NCBI RefSeq assembly: GCF_000359745.1
Contig: NZ_AQHN01000059.1
Location: 1 to 42,052, forward strand
Direction of reading: 5' to 3'
Length of the DNA: 42,052 bases
Origin: Rhizobium freirei PRF 81
GTDB taxonomy: Bacteria; Pseudomonadota; Alphaproteobacteria; Rhizobiales; Rhizobiaceae
Part shown: in pieces, positions 25,141 through 35,160 of the stretch
How the letters are laid out: every line of letters starts with the position of its first letter
Position numbering within the stretch: the first letter of the stretch is position 1
Notes under the pieces: generated by a model
Databases searched by the model: none
What the model saw: the letters and a program-made list of their open reading frames with translations, nothing else
What the model was told of the DNA's origin: nothing
Translations under genes and position numbers: made by a program

Positions 25141-26706
25141 ATGAATCGAACTGGCGAACCGACTGTTGAGGAGCTGATGGCGCGCATTGCCGCGCTGCAG
25201 GCGGAAAACCGTCAACTTGCCGAGCGCGTCGTCAAACTCGAGGAAGAGCTGGCGCTTGCTCGCTCACATCGTTTTGCGCCGAAGAGCGAAAAGCACATTG
25301 ATCGCCTCTTCAATGAAGCCGAACAGGTCGCCGGTGAGGATGACAGCGAAGAAGGCGATGTCGTCGATCTTCCGGACACCGGCTTGCCGCCGGCAGAAAA
25401 GCAGGAAGGCAAGAAGCGCGGCCGCCGACCGTTACCGGAAAACCTGCCGCGCGAACGCGTCGAATATGACCTGCCCGACGATCAGAAGGCTTGCCCCTGC
25501 TGCCATCACCAAATGCATCGCATGGGTGAGGCCGTTAGCGAGCAGCTTCATATCGAGGTGAAGGCAAAGGTCCTTCAGAATGTGCGGTTCAAATATGCCT
25601 GCCGGAATTGCGACCGCACCGGCATCAACACGCCGGTCATCATTGCGCCGATGCCCGCGCAACCCTTGCCGGGCAGCATTGCCACGGCCTCGACGCTAGC
25701 CTTCGCGTTGGTGCACAAATATGTCGATGGCACGCCACTCTATCGTCTGGCACAGGCCTTCGAGCGCGCCGGCGTTCCTGTCAGCCGCGGTGCTCTGGGG
25801 CACTGGGTGATCGGCTCGAGCGAGAAGCATCTCGTCCGCATCTATGACGCGCTGAAGCTGCGGCTTCGATCACAGTCTCTCATCCATGGCGACGAGACGA
25901 CTGTTCAGGTCCTGAAGGAAAAGGACAGAGCGGCCACCGACACATCCTTCATGTGGGCTTATCGCAGCGGTGAGGACAGTGCCGAGCCGATCGTGCTTCT
26001 CGATTATCAGCCGGGCCGCGGACAGATCTATCCGCAGGCCTTTCTCGGCGATTACCGCGGCATATTGATGAGCGATGGTTATTCCGCCTGGCGCACGCTG
26101 GAGGGGGCCACCCACATTGGATGTATGGCCCATTCAAGACGGCGGTTTGTCAATGCTCTCAAGACGAGAAACAAACCCGGCGGCCCACCGGAGCAGGCCC
26201 TCAAGTTCTTCGAACAACTCTACCGGATTGAAAAGCAAGCGCGCGACGAAATACCGGATGACGGCGAAACGCGAGATCATTGCATTCGCCGCTTTCGCCA
26301 GGAACATAGCGTTCCCATCCTGAATGCCCTGAAAAAATGGCTCGATGAAATCGCCCCGAAGGTCTTGCCGGACAGCAAGCTTGGCGATGCCATCTCCTAC
26401 ACGCTGAACCAATGGGAATATCTGACGCGTTACACAAATGATGGCAGGATGCCGATCGACAACAACCTTCTGGAGCGTGACATCAGGATTTTTGCAACTG
26501 GCAGAAAAAGCTGGCTGTTCAGCGACACCGTCGATGGAGCAAAGGCCAGCGCCGTGGTCTACAGCCTCATGCTGACATGCCGGGCTTGCGGCGTCGAGCC
26601 ACTGGCCTACTTGCGCCACGTCCTCACCGAGTTGCCGCAGCGCGCCGACGACGCCGACATCTCTGACCTGCTGCCATTCAACTTTCCAAAGGCCGCAGCG
26701 GCCTGA
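25141..26706 (+). CDS. tnpC: IS66 transposase TnpC
   Basis: 521 residues. An N-terminal leucine-zipper-like region (about 8-45), a zinc-ribbon (CPCCHHQMHRMG with CRNCDRTG downstream) and the IS66 DDE catalytic domain: D in IHGDETTVQVL, D in LMSDGYSAWRTLEG and E in IDNNLLERDIRIF. C-terminal IS66_C part ends LLPFNFPKAAAA. Full length and intact, so it should be able to move this element. Confidence 0.96.
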   Translation: MNRTGEPTVEELMARIAALQAENRQLAERVVKLEEELALARSHRFAPKSEKHIDRLFNEAEQVAGEDDSEEGDVVDLPDTGLPPAEKQEGKKRGRRPLPENLPRERVEYDLPDDQKACPCCHHQMHRMGEAVSEQLHIEVKAKVLQNVRFKYACRNCDRTGINTPVIIAPMPAQPLPGSIATASTLAFALVHKYVDGTPLYRLAQAFERAGVPVSRGALGHWVIGSSEKHLVRIYDALKLRLRSQSLIHGDETTVQVLKEKDRAATDTSFMWAYRSGEDSAEPIVLLDYQPGRGQIYPQAFLGDYRGILMSDGYSAWRTLEGATHIGCMAHSRRRFVNALKTRNKPGGPPEQALKFFEQLYRIEKQARDEIPDDGETRDHCIRRFRQEHSVPILNALKKWLDEIAPKVLPDSKLGDAISYTLNQWEYLTRYTNDGRMPIDNNLLERDIRIFATGRKSWLFSDTVDGAKASAVVYSLMLTCRACGVEPLAYLRHVLTELPQRADDADISDLLPFNFPKAAAA

Positions 26707-26783
26707 TCAACGCAGAAACCGTTCCCAAGTCGAACACCGCGCCGGAATCGCGGGCGTCAACGTGCAGGGAAATGAGCGTTTAC

Positions 26784-26791
26784 GTTTTAGA
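26784..26791. repeat. 8-bp target duplication, right of IS66
   Basis: GTTTTAGA, identical to 24212-24219. Confidence 0.93.
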
Positions 26792-27435
26792 TACTCATCG
26801 GTAATATGGACGTCGTTCGTAGCGTTCAGATTGTCTATTTGCTGGCGAGCGTTGACGATCCGCTTTTCCATCGCGTTCGCATTGTTCCAGCGGACATTTG
26901 CGACCGCTGCATCGCACTCGTTGTTGAAAGCTCTGAGCGCGAGCTTCACGTTGCGATTGTTCATCGTCTGGCCCTTGGCCTTACTGCCACTAACCGTCCA
27001 CTCCGTTTTTGCGATTGCAGCGATCTTGTTCGAAACCATCCGTTTCTGGGTCTCGCGGTTCTCAATGATCGTTTGTTTGTACTGCTCACTGTCGGTGTAA
27101 TCGAAATGAGGCTCATATACGCCCATCTCGGCGAACGCCAATTTCTCATCGAAAATCGCTACCTCCTTTGCGAGGCGGTCGAAGATCGCTTTCTTTTCGT
27201 TATAGGAAGACCTCAAATTTGAAATGTCCACTGAGACTGAATTCGCGATATCGCGTAGTCGCTGGACTTCTGCTTCCTCATTTAGGATAGGGCTATATTT
27301 TACTTCCAACGCACGCACGCTGCCCTCGGCACGTTTTTTGCGTATGGACTGTTTCCACGCAATGACGCTCGCAACAATCGCCCAAAGCGGAAACCCAATG
27401 ATAAATACAAGCCCAATGATTTGACCGCTTGTCAT
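26784..27435 (-). pseudogene. DUF4041 / GIY-YIG protein, N-terminal part, split by IS66
   Basis: ATG 27435 is chosen because AGGGGAG lies seven bases upstream; the frame continues to 27453. Residues 4-27 (GQIIGLVFIIGFPLWAIVAS) are a membrane anchor. Residues about 30-95 are a coiled coil (VQRLRDIANSVSVDISNLRS). The DUF4041 domain follows: AEMGVYEPHFDYTDSEQYKQ, KTEWTVSGSKAKGQTMNNRN, LALRAFNNECDAAVANVRWN. The host sequence ends at ITDEYLK, after which the frame reads into the IS66 end and stops at 26707. DUF4041 proteins with a MUG113 nuclease domain occur in phages and defence-like loci. Confidence 0.92.
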
Positions 27436-27453
27436 TATGAACTCCCCTGCCAC

Positions 27454-28082
27454 CCCTGGATGAGGACGTTAAGCTGCGATCTCGACTTTGCAAGCGGATG
27501 TTACGGATAACATTAGTTGTGCAGCGGTTTAATTTCGCCTGCCGACTGAGCAGGTGCCGCGTCCCGAATGATGCGAGCTGTGCAGAGCTGCGCCAGGAAC
27601 GGAGATCTGCGAAGATGATCATCTTACCCATGTATCTCGGTGTCTTACGCATCCAGGAGCAGAGTTTATGGCTCAAACAACTCGCGGAAGCCTTGCGGCT
27701 TGATGACGAGGTATTGGTTGCAGTTCCTGCCAGCTCACCCATACCGCTTTGTTCTGGGAAGCGGCCAGCATATCCAATTTGGCTTCGATAAGGTAATTCT
27801 GGGTCTCGATCCTTTAGGTCAATGGAAAGAACGGCAGGCTTTCATCGCATAGACGCAGCATCCGCTTGAGTGAGGCCTTCAAGTTCACCGCGCAAAGCCG
27901 GTGGGGCGAAACAGTATGGTCACCTAACCGGCAAAAGGCGTTTGTATTTTCGTGTCTTGAAGAACACTATTCATGCAAATCTTCCATCTTGAACTCCTCG
28001 GGTCGAAAATGGGCGTGTATTTCAAGTTGCAAACCGTTGACACGCAAAGCGCCTCAATCGCTTATTGGAGGAGGGCGATTCA
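27454..28082. other. Intergenic stretch between divergent genes
   Basis: About 630 bases between the DUF4041 gene (minus) and the defence operon (plus). It must hold both promoters. Several open frames (for example 27640-27852 plus, with YWLQFLPAHPYRFVLGSGQH, and 27293-27742 minus) show no recognised domain; some may be remnants of a decayed gene. A strong Shine-Dalgarno (GGAGGAGG) lies at the right edge. Confidence 0.4.
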
Positions 28083-28202
28083 ATGGATCAGCTGAGAGGG
28101 AGCGCTCGGCTGAGGTTATTTGTAAGTCATGTCTATACTACTGCGAACGATATCGGCGTTTCCGACGGGCCGGACAACGAACGAACTATTTGCGTTGCTT
28201 GA
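28083..28202 (+). CDS. Possible 39-residue leader ORF overlapping the helicase start
   Basis: ATG 28083 has the strongest Shine-Dalgarno of the operon (GGAGGAGG, spacing about eight). It encodes MDQLRGSARLRLFVSHVYTT to the stop at 28202, in a different frame from the helicase that begins at 28129. Either a translated leader that couples into the helicase or a sign that the helicase N-terminus is frameshifted. Confidence 0.3.
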   Translation: MDQLRGSARLRLFVSHVYTTANDIGVSDGPDNERTICVA

Positions 28203-29025
28203 TGTCGATTTTGATCCGCGCAGGCGTACGGAAATTTACGCCGAGTTATCTGCCCTCAGCGAAGCTGGAAAAGTGGCCAAAGGCCGCGATGGTCGGTGGC
28301 GCCCAATTGCCACCGCGAACAAGACAGGCACCCAACCCGTTTCTTCAATTGCCACCAATACCATAGTAACTGACAATCTTACCCTCAGGCCCGTCCACGC
28401 GACTTTCCGGACCTCAAGGTCTTCCGTCGGCGAAGGTGAAGTCGCAGATACTTTCGCGGCGTTCGATCCCAATGCGTTGCTTCGATACTATCGATCCGCA
28501 TTACGATCAGACCCGAGAGGTGCGATCACTCAAGTTGAAGATCGCCATTCTGTTCAATGGCAACTGTTCACTGGCCTTGGGCCTCTGACGCCCGAAGAGG
28601 GGCAGGTCCTCACCATCTCGATACCTCTCGACGAGTTGCCAGATGACTTTCGGCAGGCTCTCGTCAAGCGGGAAGCGAACGAACAGTCGCTCGCCGTGGG
28701 CTGGCCTCTGGGTGTTGGGAAAAAGCAAGGTGTAGCTGTTGTCTGGCCGGTTGGTCTCATCAGCGCTGACTGGAAGCGCAGTCCGACGCACCTAGAAGTA
28801 TCGATCGATACGGATGACATCGTCGCAAACCCCGACTGGATCAAGGGCGTGGCGAGAAGCGCCAATTGGAAAGAGGCAGGGCTGCGCGACGTGTTCACGC
28901 AGGCCGAGGGATTGGGCTTCCGGCGGGATGAATTTCTCTCCCGATTGAAGGAGGCTGTTTCGGGCACCTTTCGGGGACGTATCTCAGGCCAGCAAATGCG
29001 AATTGAGCTGGATCCTAACATCGTC
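28129..29025 (+). pseudogene. UPF1-like helicase-nuclease, N-terminal part, split by IS21
   Basis: 299 residues from ATG 28129 (in-frame TAA just before; weak Shine-Dalgarno). Residues about 1-60 resemble a winged helix (TTNELFALLDVDFDPRRRTE, IYAELSALSEAGKVAKGRDG); the rest (about 110-299) is a helicase accessory domain. The host sequence ends MRIELDPNIV at the target site; after it the frame reads a few codons of IS21 and stops. Joining to 31521 (897 + 2259 bases) gives 1052 codons with the in-frame junction DPNIVGIHDIAAL. First gene of the 28-41 kb operon. Confidence 0.85.
29020..29025. repeat. 6-bp target duplication, left of second IS21
   Basis: ATCGTC, identical to 31515-31520. Confidence 0.92.
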
Positions 29026-29137
29026 TGTTGGTTTCCACGCAGAACTGAGCCGGTTAGGCGCATAATTTCCATTGAGAATTGAGCCATGTGAACCTTCCCC
29101 CAGCGCGGAGAGCGACGGGGGCAACGGAGTGATCCAC

Positions 29138-30658
29138 ATGGGACTTTTAAACATTATCCGCCGGATGGCGTTGCGCGAGAAGCTATCGATCCGCGAGATC
29201 AGTCGGCGCACCGGGCTGTCGCGGAACACAATCGCGAAGTATCTGAGCGCGGGCACGATCGAGCCGACGTTCACGGTACCGGAGCGGCCGAGCAAGCTTG
29301 ATGCATTCGCAGAGAAACTCTCGGGCTGGCTGAAGACCGAGGCCGGGAGGTCACGCAAGCAGCGCCGAACGCTGAAGCAACTTCATGCCGATCTGGTGGT
29401 TCTGGGCTTTACCGGCTCCTACGGTCGCGTCGCTGCCTTTGCCCGTGAGTGGCGGGCTGAGCAGCAGACGGCCGGCCGAGGCATATTCGTTCCTCTGTCT
29501 TTCCGCCCAGGCGAAGCATTCCAATTCGATTGGAGTGAAGACTATGCCGTGATCGGCGGCGAGCGCACGAAGCTTCAGGTCGCGCATATCAAGTTGGCGC
29601 ACAGCCGGGCCTTTCTGGTCAGAGCCTACCTGCTGCAAACCCATGAGATGCTCTTCGACGCCCACTGGCACGGCTTCCGGGTCTTCGGCGGTGTGCCTGC
29701 GCGAGGGATCTACGACAATATGCGCACCGCGGTCGATCGCGTCGGCCGCGGCAAGGAGCGGCAGGTCAACATCCGCTTCCTGGCGATGACGAACCACTAC
29801 GTCTTTGCGCCCGAGTTCTGTAATCCTGCTGCGGGCTGGGAGAAAGGGCAGGTCGAGAAGAATGTTCAGGATGCCCGACCACGTTTGTGGCAACAGATGC
29901 CGGACTTTCCCGATCTGCCGGCGTTGAACGCCTGGCTGGAACAGCATTGCCAGGACCTGTGGCGGGAGACACCGCATGGCACCTTGCCCGGCACGATTGC
30001 GGATGTATGGGCTGATGAGCGGGCATCATTGATGACACTGCCTGCCGCGTTTGACGGCTTTGTCGAGCAAAGCAAACGGGTCTCACCCACCTGCCTGATC
30101 ACCTTCGAACGAAACCGCTATAGCGTGCCCGCATCGTTTGCGAACCGGCCCGTCAGCCTGCGAATCTATCCCGAGCGGCTGGTCGTTGCAGCCGAGGGCA
30201 ACGTTCTTTGCGAACATGTGCGGGTCATTGAGCGCAGTCACGACAAGCCGCCGCGGACGATTTACGACTGGCGACACTACCTTGCCGTCATCCAACGCAA
30301 GCCCGGTGCCTTGCGCAATGGCGCACCCTTCCTGGAACTACCACCGGCCTTTCGACAACTGCAGGACCAGATGCTTCGCCGCCCCGGCGGTGATCGCGAG
30401 ATGGCCGATATCCTTTCTCTCGTTCTTCATCACGACGAACAGGTCGTCCTCCGCGCTGTGGAACTGGCTCTGGATGCCGGCGTGGCAACCAAAACGCATG
30501 TGTTGAACCTGCTGCATCGGCTGATCGACGGCAAGACCAGTGATGGTCCCGATATCGACACACCACAGGCGCTGACCTTGCTGCGCGAACCCAAGGCCAA
30601 TGTCGAACGCTATGACGGGCTGCGTGTCCGGATCGTAGGAGGTCGCCATGCGTCATGA
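29138..30658 (+). CDS. istA: IstA transposase, second IS21 element
   Basis: 506 residues from ATG 29138 (the frame is open from 29072). N-terminal HTH ([20 protein letters not shown]), catalytic DDE domain ([16 protein letters not shown] with the first aspartate; [13 protein letters not shown] with the second; [16 protein letters not shown] with the glutamate region), and C-terminal beta-barrel. It overlaps istB by 11 bases. Cuts and joins the element ends. Full length and intact. Confidence 0.94.
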   Translation: MGLLNIIRRMALREKLSIREISRRTGLSRNTIAKYLSAGTIEPTFTVPERPSKLDAFAEKLSGWLKTEAGRSRKQRRTLKQLHADLVVLGFTGSYGRVAAFAREWRAEQQTAGRGIFVPLSFRPGEAFQFDWSEDYAVIGGERTKLQVAHIKLAHSRAFLVRAYLLQTHEMLFDAHWHGFRVFGGVPARGIYDNMRTAVDRVGRGKERQVNIRFLAMTNHYVFAPEFCNPAAGWEKGQVEKNVQDARPRLWQQMPDFPDLPALNAWLEQHCQDLWRETPHGTLPGTIADVWADERASLMTLPAAFDGFVEQSKRVSPTCLITFERNRYSVPASFANRPVSLRIYPERLVVAAEGNVLCEHVRVIERSHDKPPRTIYDWRHYLAVIQRKPGALRNGAPFLELPPAFRQLQDQMLRRPGGDREMADILSLVLHHDEQVVLRAVELALDAGVATKTHVLNLLHRLIDGKTSDGPDIDTPQALTLLREPKANVERYDGLRVRIVGGRHAS

Positions 30659-31442
30659 TCCAGCCAGCGCCGCCGTCGTCATCATGCTGCGTAGTCTGAA
30701 GATGTATGGCATGGCCCAAGCGGTCACGGATCTGATCGAGCAAGGAGCGCCAGCCTTCGATGCGGCCGTGCCGATCCTGTCCCAGTTGCTGAAAGCGGAA
30801 ATGGCCGAACGCGAGGTCCGCTCCATCGCCTATCACATGAAGGCTGCCCGCTTCCCGGCCTACAAGGACATCTCCGGATACGACTTCGCCGCCAGCGAAA
30901 TCAACGAAGCGACGGTGCGCCAACTGCACCGATGCGAGTTCATGGACGGAGCGCAGAATGTCGTGCTCGTCGGCGGGCCTGGCACGGGAAAAACACATAT
31001 CGCGACCGCTCTCGGTGTCCAGGCGATCGAGCATCATCGCCGAAAGGTCCGCTTCTTCTCGACCATCGAATTGGTCAACGCCCTCGAGCAGGAGAAGGCC
31101 AAAGGCAAGGCCGGTCAGATCGCTGAGACGTTGGTTCGTCTCGATCTGCTGATCTTGGATGAACTCGGATACCTTCCGTTCAGCGCTTCGGGCGGCGCAT
31201 TGCTCTTCCACCTGCTGAGCAAGCTTTACGAGCGCACCAGCGTCATCATCACCACCAACCTAAGCTTCAGCGAATGGGCCACAGTCTTCGGCGACGCCAA
31301 GATGACGACCGCTTTGCTCGACCGCCTGACCCACCGTTGCCACATCCTGGAAACCGGAAATGACAGCTTTCGATTCAAGGCCAGTTCGGCCGCCGCGGCG
31401 CAAAAGAGAGGAGAAAAAGCCAGCCCATTGACCAAACCCTGA
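30648..31442 (+). CDS. istB: IstB ATPase, second IS21 element
   Basis: 264 residues. AAA+ ATPase with Walker [19 protein letters not shown], Walker [14 protein letters not shown] and sensor [19 protein letters not shown]-terminal [20 protein letters not shown] is typical of IstB. Regulates target choice and activates IstA. Overlaps istA, as usual. Intact. Confidence 0.96.
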   Translation: MRHDPASAAVVIMLRSLKMYGMAQAVTDLIEQGAPAFDAAVPILSQLLKAEMAEREVRSIAYHMKAARFPAYKDISGYDFAASEINEATVRQLHRCEFMDGAQNVVLVGGPGTGKTHIATALGVQAIEHHRRKVRFFSTIELVNALEQEKAKGKAGQIAETLVRLDLLILDELGYLPFSASGGALLFHLLSKLYERTSVIITTNLSFSEWATVFGDAKMTTALLDRLTHRCHILETGNDSFRFKASSAAAAQKRGEKASPLTKP

Positions 31443-31514
31443 TCAGAAAACCATACTCAGAGGTGGCTCACTTCTCGGTGGAAAAACCGGCTCAGTTCCG
31501 CGTGGAAACCAACA

Positions 31515-31520
31515 ATCGTC
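31515..31520. repeat. 6-bp target duplication, right of second IS21
   Basis: ATCGTC, identical to 29020-29025. Confidence 0.92.
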
Positions 31521-33779
31521 GGCATCCATGATATCGCCGCACTCTTTCTACCGACCGATACTACCTTCACTGCCGGAGCTGTGCGTGACCTCGATACAAT
31601 TGCAGCGTGGCCGAAGGAAAAATTGGCCACGACTGCGCTGGCGCCGATCCTCGGCTTGGATGCACCCGTTGCAACTAGGCTTGCTCCCGTCATCAACACG
31701 GGCGACTTGAATAAGGAGCAGATTGATGCGGTGAGGCGGTCTCTCCTCGCACCGCTTACGGTGGTAACCGGTCCGCCGGGGACCGGCAAAAGCCAGGCCA
31801 TCGTGTCCATCGCTGCTTCCGTGATTGCCGATGGTGGAAGCGTACTTGTTGCATCGAAGAACCACCAAGCCCTCGATGCTGTCGAGACCAGGCTTGGTGG
31901 CATCGCTCCGCAGTCTCCGTTCCTAGTGAGGACGCTTGATCCTACACGCGACATCGATCAATCGTTCGATCAGGTGCTTGGCGAACTTGTCAGCGAGCCC
32001 ACAAGAGGTGCGGCTGAGCCAGACTTGGTTCTACTGTCGAAACTCTCGACGCTCGCGCAAAATCGAAATCGGCTGCTCGACCAGATCGACGAGCTTTCGC
32101 GTATCCACGGGTTGATTGCGGAGCTTTTGGAGAGGCTCGAGGCGCAGGAGGCGAGCAGCGCTGAACGCGGAGTCCAGACATTGGTAGAGCCCGAAAAAAA
32201 CCTCGTCATTCGGTTGATCAACACAATACTGGGAGCTTTCGGTCTTAAATCGAAGTTGTTGGTAGGCAGCCAACGTTCCGGTGGAGAGACAACGCTCGCC
32301 ACCCTCAGGCAGCGTCTAAAACAGCTCCGCTCTGAATTAGCTACGATCGAAGTAAAGGGTGATCCAGTCGCGATTACGCAGGAGATAGGAGAGGTCGCTC
32401 GGGAGCTTCTTCCCAAAGTTCTGGCGTCAAAGGTCAACCTGACTGAGATCGACCGACGGAGGCTAGGCGAGGAGCTTGCCAACCTAGAGCTTGCTCAAAA
32501 CACCGGGCCGCTGCCATCTGAATTGGCCGGTGAAGTTGTAAGTCACCGGCCCCTGTGGTTGGTTTCAGTCCTTGGCGCGGCACGGCGAGTGCCGCTGTCA
32601 GACAGCTTATTCGATCTCGCGATCTTTGATGAAGCAAGCCAGTGCGATATCGCGTCAGCACTGCCGATCTTCGCTAGGGCAAAACGTGCTGTCGTTGTCG
32701 GTGACAATCGCCAGCTTTCCTTCATCAGCCAGTTGGGCATTGCGCATGATCGAAACCTGATGCAGGCCCAGAACCTGCCGGTATCAAAGATGGGTCGGTT
32801 CGCGCAGAGCCGGAGATCGCTATTCGACTTGGCGGACCTCACGCCCGGGGCGGCGAAGGTTATGCTTCGCGATCAATATCGATCCGCTGCCGATATCGTT
32901 GGCTACATCAACGAACACTTTTATGGTGGTCAATTGCGGGTTGCAGGTGACCAGGACAAGCTCAAATCACCAAGGGGCATGAAGCCAGGTATTGCGTGGA
33001 CCGATGTACCGGCGCCAACATCACCAATGATCGGCAACATCAATAATTCTGAGATCGCCGCGATAGTGCAGCATGTCCGCATGCTCCTCGTGGATCAAGG
33101 ATATAGCGGGTCGATCGGGGTCATCGCTCCTTTCCGGCCGCAGGTATACGCGTTGGAGCAAGCGATCCACGCAGAAGTCAATGAAAAGCTTCGTGTCAAG
33201 GCTGAACTGCGTGTCGGCACGGTTGACAGTTTCCAAGGTCAAGAAAGAGACCTTATCCTTTTCTCACCCACGCTCGGCCATTCGAGTGCGATCAGCGCGG
33301 TCACGTTCGTGCAGAAAGACTGGCGCCGCCTGAACGTTGCCATTAGCCGCGCCCGGGCCGTCGCCCATGTCTTTGGCGATTTGTCGTATGCGCGATCTGG
33401 CAAGGTGCGGAGTCTTCAACGGCTAGCCGCTACGGCAACCGAACCAAAGGGCCGCATCGGCGAGGGCACGTTTGACAGCAATTGGGAGCGAATTGTGGAC
33501 GCGGCGCTTAGGAAGCGCGGCTTGAACCCCGTTGCTCAATTCGAAGTCGCCGGTCGTCGCCTGGATTTTGCACTGTTTGGCAGCGGCGATGTCAAGCTCG
33601 ACCTGGAAGTCGATGGTCGACATTGGCATGCCGACACCGACGGCAAAAGAAAGCTTGGCGACTATTGGAGAGACCATCAGTTGAAATCGCTTGGCTGGAA
33701 AATCCAGCGCTTTTGGGTGGACGAACTAGCTCAGGATTTGGAGGGGTGCATTGAACGCGTCGCAAAACAGCTTTCCTAG
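31521..33779 (+). pseudogene. UPF1-like SF1 helicase with C-terminal nuclease, main part, split by IS21
   Basis: Residues 300-1051 of the reconstructed 1051-residue protein. Superfamily 1 helicase motifs: Walker A VVTGPPGTGKSQ (about 378-390), motif II IFDEASQCD (about 669), motif III VVVGDNRQLSF (about 693), motif V VGTVDSFQGQERDLI (about 867), motif VI LNVAISRARAVAHVF (about 900). The last 105 residues are a Vsr/DUF559-like endonuclease (FDSNWERIVDAALRKRGL, RLDFALF, LDLEVDGRHWH). A GTG at 31581 opens a 732-residue frame, so a truncated helicase could be made if it is translated; the N-terminal domain would be missing. It overlaps the next gene by 29 bases. Confidence 0.87.
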
Positions 33780-35145
33780 ATCGCGGCGGTTTACCTATAT
33801 CGCTTTGACGCTTGGCTTGCTCTCAGCGGCCGCGATCTCTGTCGCGTTGATTCAGGTCGACGCTCTTGAGCGCGACTACGGTGCCGTGCGTTCCGACATT
33901 CAGCGCTATAACAATGAGCGGACAGAGGCGCTGGGCCGACGCGATAGTGTCCTTTCGGAAATCTCTCAACGAAGTGTAGAAGCCGATGGTATTCGGAAAA
34001 CCATCGCTGATCTGACCGCACAGCGAGATCGCCTCGACGCAGAGATAAACCAACAGACGGCATCGCTCGCCGAGGGCGTTGAGAAGCTTCAGGCGGGCCA
34101 AGAGCAATCGAAAGCGGCCGCCGATACTATTGCGGAAGCAGCTAAGGCCGAGAAGACGCTTGCGACCTTACGCTCTCAGAACGCTGACCTTGAAAAGCGG
34201 ATTGCTGTCAATCAGGCAAAGATCGATCAGTCAAATGCCGACGTTGCACAAGCAGAAGATCGAAAAAGTGCTGCCGACGACGCGATTGCAGTCAGCGAAA
34301 AGGTCCGGCGCGATAAGGAGGCTGAAATCTCCAAATTAAACGCCCAGCTTCAGGACCTTGACGACAAAACACGTCAGGTCGCCGATCTTACCGCCCGTCA
34401 GGCCTCGTTGACGGCGCAAATGACGAAAATCACGAAAGATATCGGCGACAAACAACGTGCCTCGCAGGATTTAGACGCAACGATCGCAAAGCTCCAGGAT
34501 CAGGCGTCCAAGGCGAAGGTCACTGCAGCTAAAACGGATGCCGACTTGGCCCGCCAGGACAGCAACCGTACGGACTTGGCCAACCAAGTCGGCGCTCTCG
34601 AAATGCGGAAGGCTGCATTGAACGGCGATCTCACGAGCGTGACCACAGCAGCGGACCGCGCACGATCAGATGCTGCAGCGGCTGAAGGCAGGCTAAAAAT
34701 TGCCCAGGACGCGCTTGCAGAGGCGGAAAAATCTCTTCCGGTCGCGAAGGCACAATTAAATGATCTCCAGGCAGATGTCGCAGCTGCCACAACGCAACGT
34801 AACACGCTCAAAGAAGAGTTAAGCAGTCTTCAGGCACTGAAGTCTCGAACTTCGGCGGACAAAGCCGATGCTGATCGCGCAGCAGCTGAAAAAGCTGCTC
34901 TGGAAAAGGCTGTCGCAGACCTATCAAACCGACAAGCAGAACTGGCCAAAGAGCTGAGCTTGCGTCAGAGCGACCTAAATACTGTGAAAGCGGAGCTGGC
35001 CGAGCTTAACGGCAGGAAAGGGGTGCTTGTTCAGGAAATTGCATCTCTTTCAGACGCGAAGACGCCAAAGCAGACGGATGTGGCACCCGCGCCGCCAGCT
35101 ATTGACGCCCCGACGACTACCCAGCCACAGCCTGAGAGGCCATAA
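33751..35145 (+). CDS. Membrane-anchored coiled-coil protein
   Basis: 464 residues from TTG 33751, supported by GGAGGGG five bases ahead. A transmembrane helix at about 14-32 (YIALTLGLLSAAAISVALIQ) is followed by about 400 residues of nearly unbroken coiled coil (for example LTAQRDRLDAEINQQTASLA, DVAQAEDRKSAADDAI) and a proline-rich tail (KQTDVAPAPPAIDAPTTTQP). No enzymatic domain. It overlaps the helicase end by 29 bases and precedes the McrB-like gene by 15, so it is part of the operon. Coiled-coil scaffold tied to the membrane; exact role unknown. Confidence 0.85.
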   Translation: MNASQNSFPRSRRFTYIALTLGLLSAAAISVALIQVDALERDYGAVRSDIQRYNNERTEALGRRDSVLSEISQRSVEADGIRKTIADLTAQRDRLDAEINQQTASLAEGVEKLQAGQEQSKAAADTIAEAAKAEKTLATLRSQNADLEKRIAVNQAKIDQSNADVAQAEDRKSAADDAIAVSEKVRRDKEAEISKLNAQLQDLDDKTRQVADLTARQASLTAQMTKITKDIGDKQRASQDLDATIAKLQDQASKAKVTAAKTDADLARQDSNRTDLANQVGALEMRKAALNGDLTSVTTAADRARSDAAAAEGRLKIAQDALAEAEKSLPVAKAQLNDLQADVAAATTQRNTLKEELSSLQALKSRTSADKADADRAAAEKAALEKAVADLSNRQAELAKELSLRQSDLNTVKAELAELNGRKGVLVQEIASLSDAKTPKQTDVAPAPPAIDAPTTTQPQPERP

Positions 35146-35160
35146 TTAGAGAGCGTCGAC

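Larger units (their letters stand above)
24220..26783. mobile_element. IS66-family element inserted in a DUF4041 gene
   Basis: 2564 bp. The left end GTAAGCGCGAATTTCGCC and the reverse complement of the right end GTAAACGCTCATTTCCCT are imperfect inverted repeats, and GTTTTAGA is duplicated on both sides (8 bp, as expected for IS66). It carries tnpA, tnpB and tnpC on the plus strand, all intact. The element is complete and probably active. Confidence 0.95.
29026..31514. mobile_element. Second IS21-family element, inserted in the helicase gene
   Basis: 2489 bp. Both ends read TGTTGGTTTCCACGC and then (A/G)GAACTGAGCCGGTT: 29 bases inverted with one mismatch. A further inner GAGCCA motif is repeated (29082, 31464). 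ATCGTC flanks both sides. It is not closely related to the first IS21 element: different end sequences and different transposase. Complete istA and istB on the plus strand, so probably still mobile. Confidence 0.95.

Noticed and set aside
27866..28366. 166-residue plus ORF just before and across the helicase start
   Set aside because: No domain, no ribosome site, and it overlaps the helicase N-terminus in another frame.
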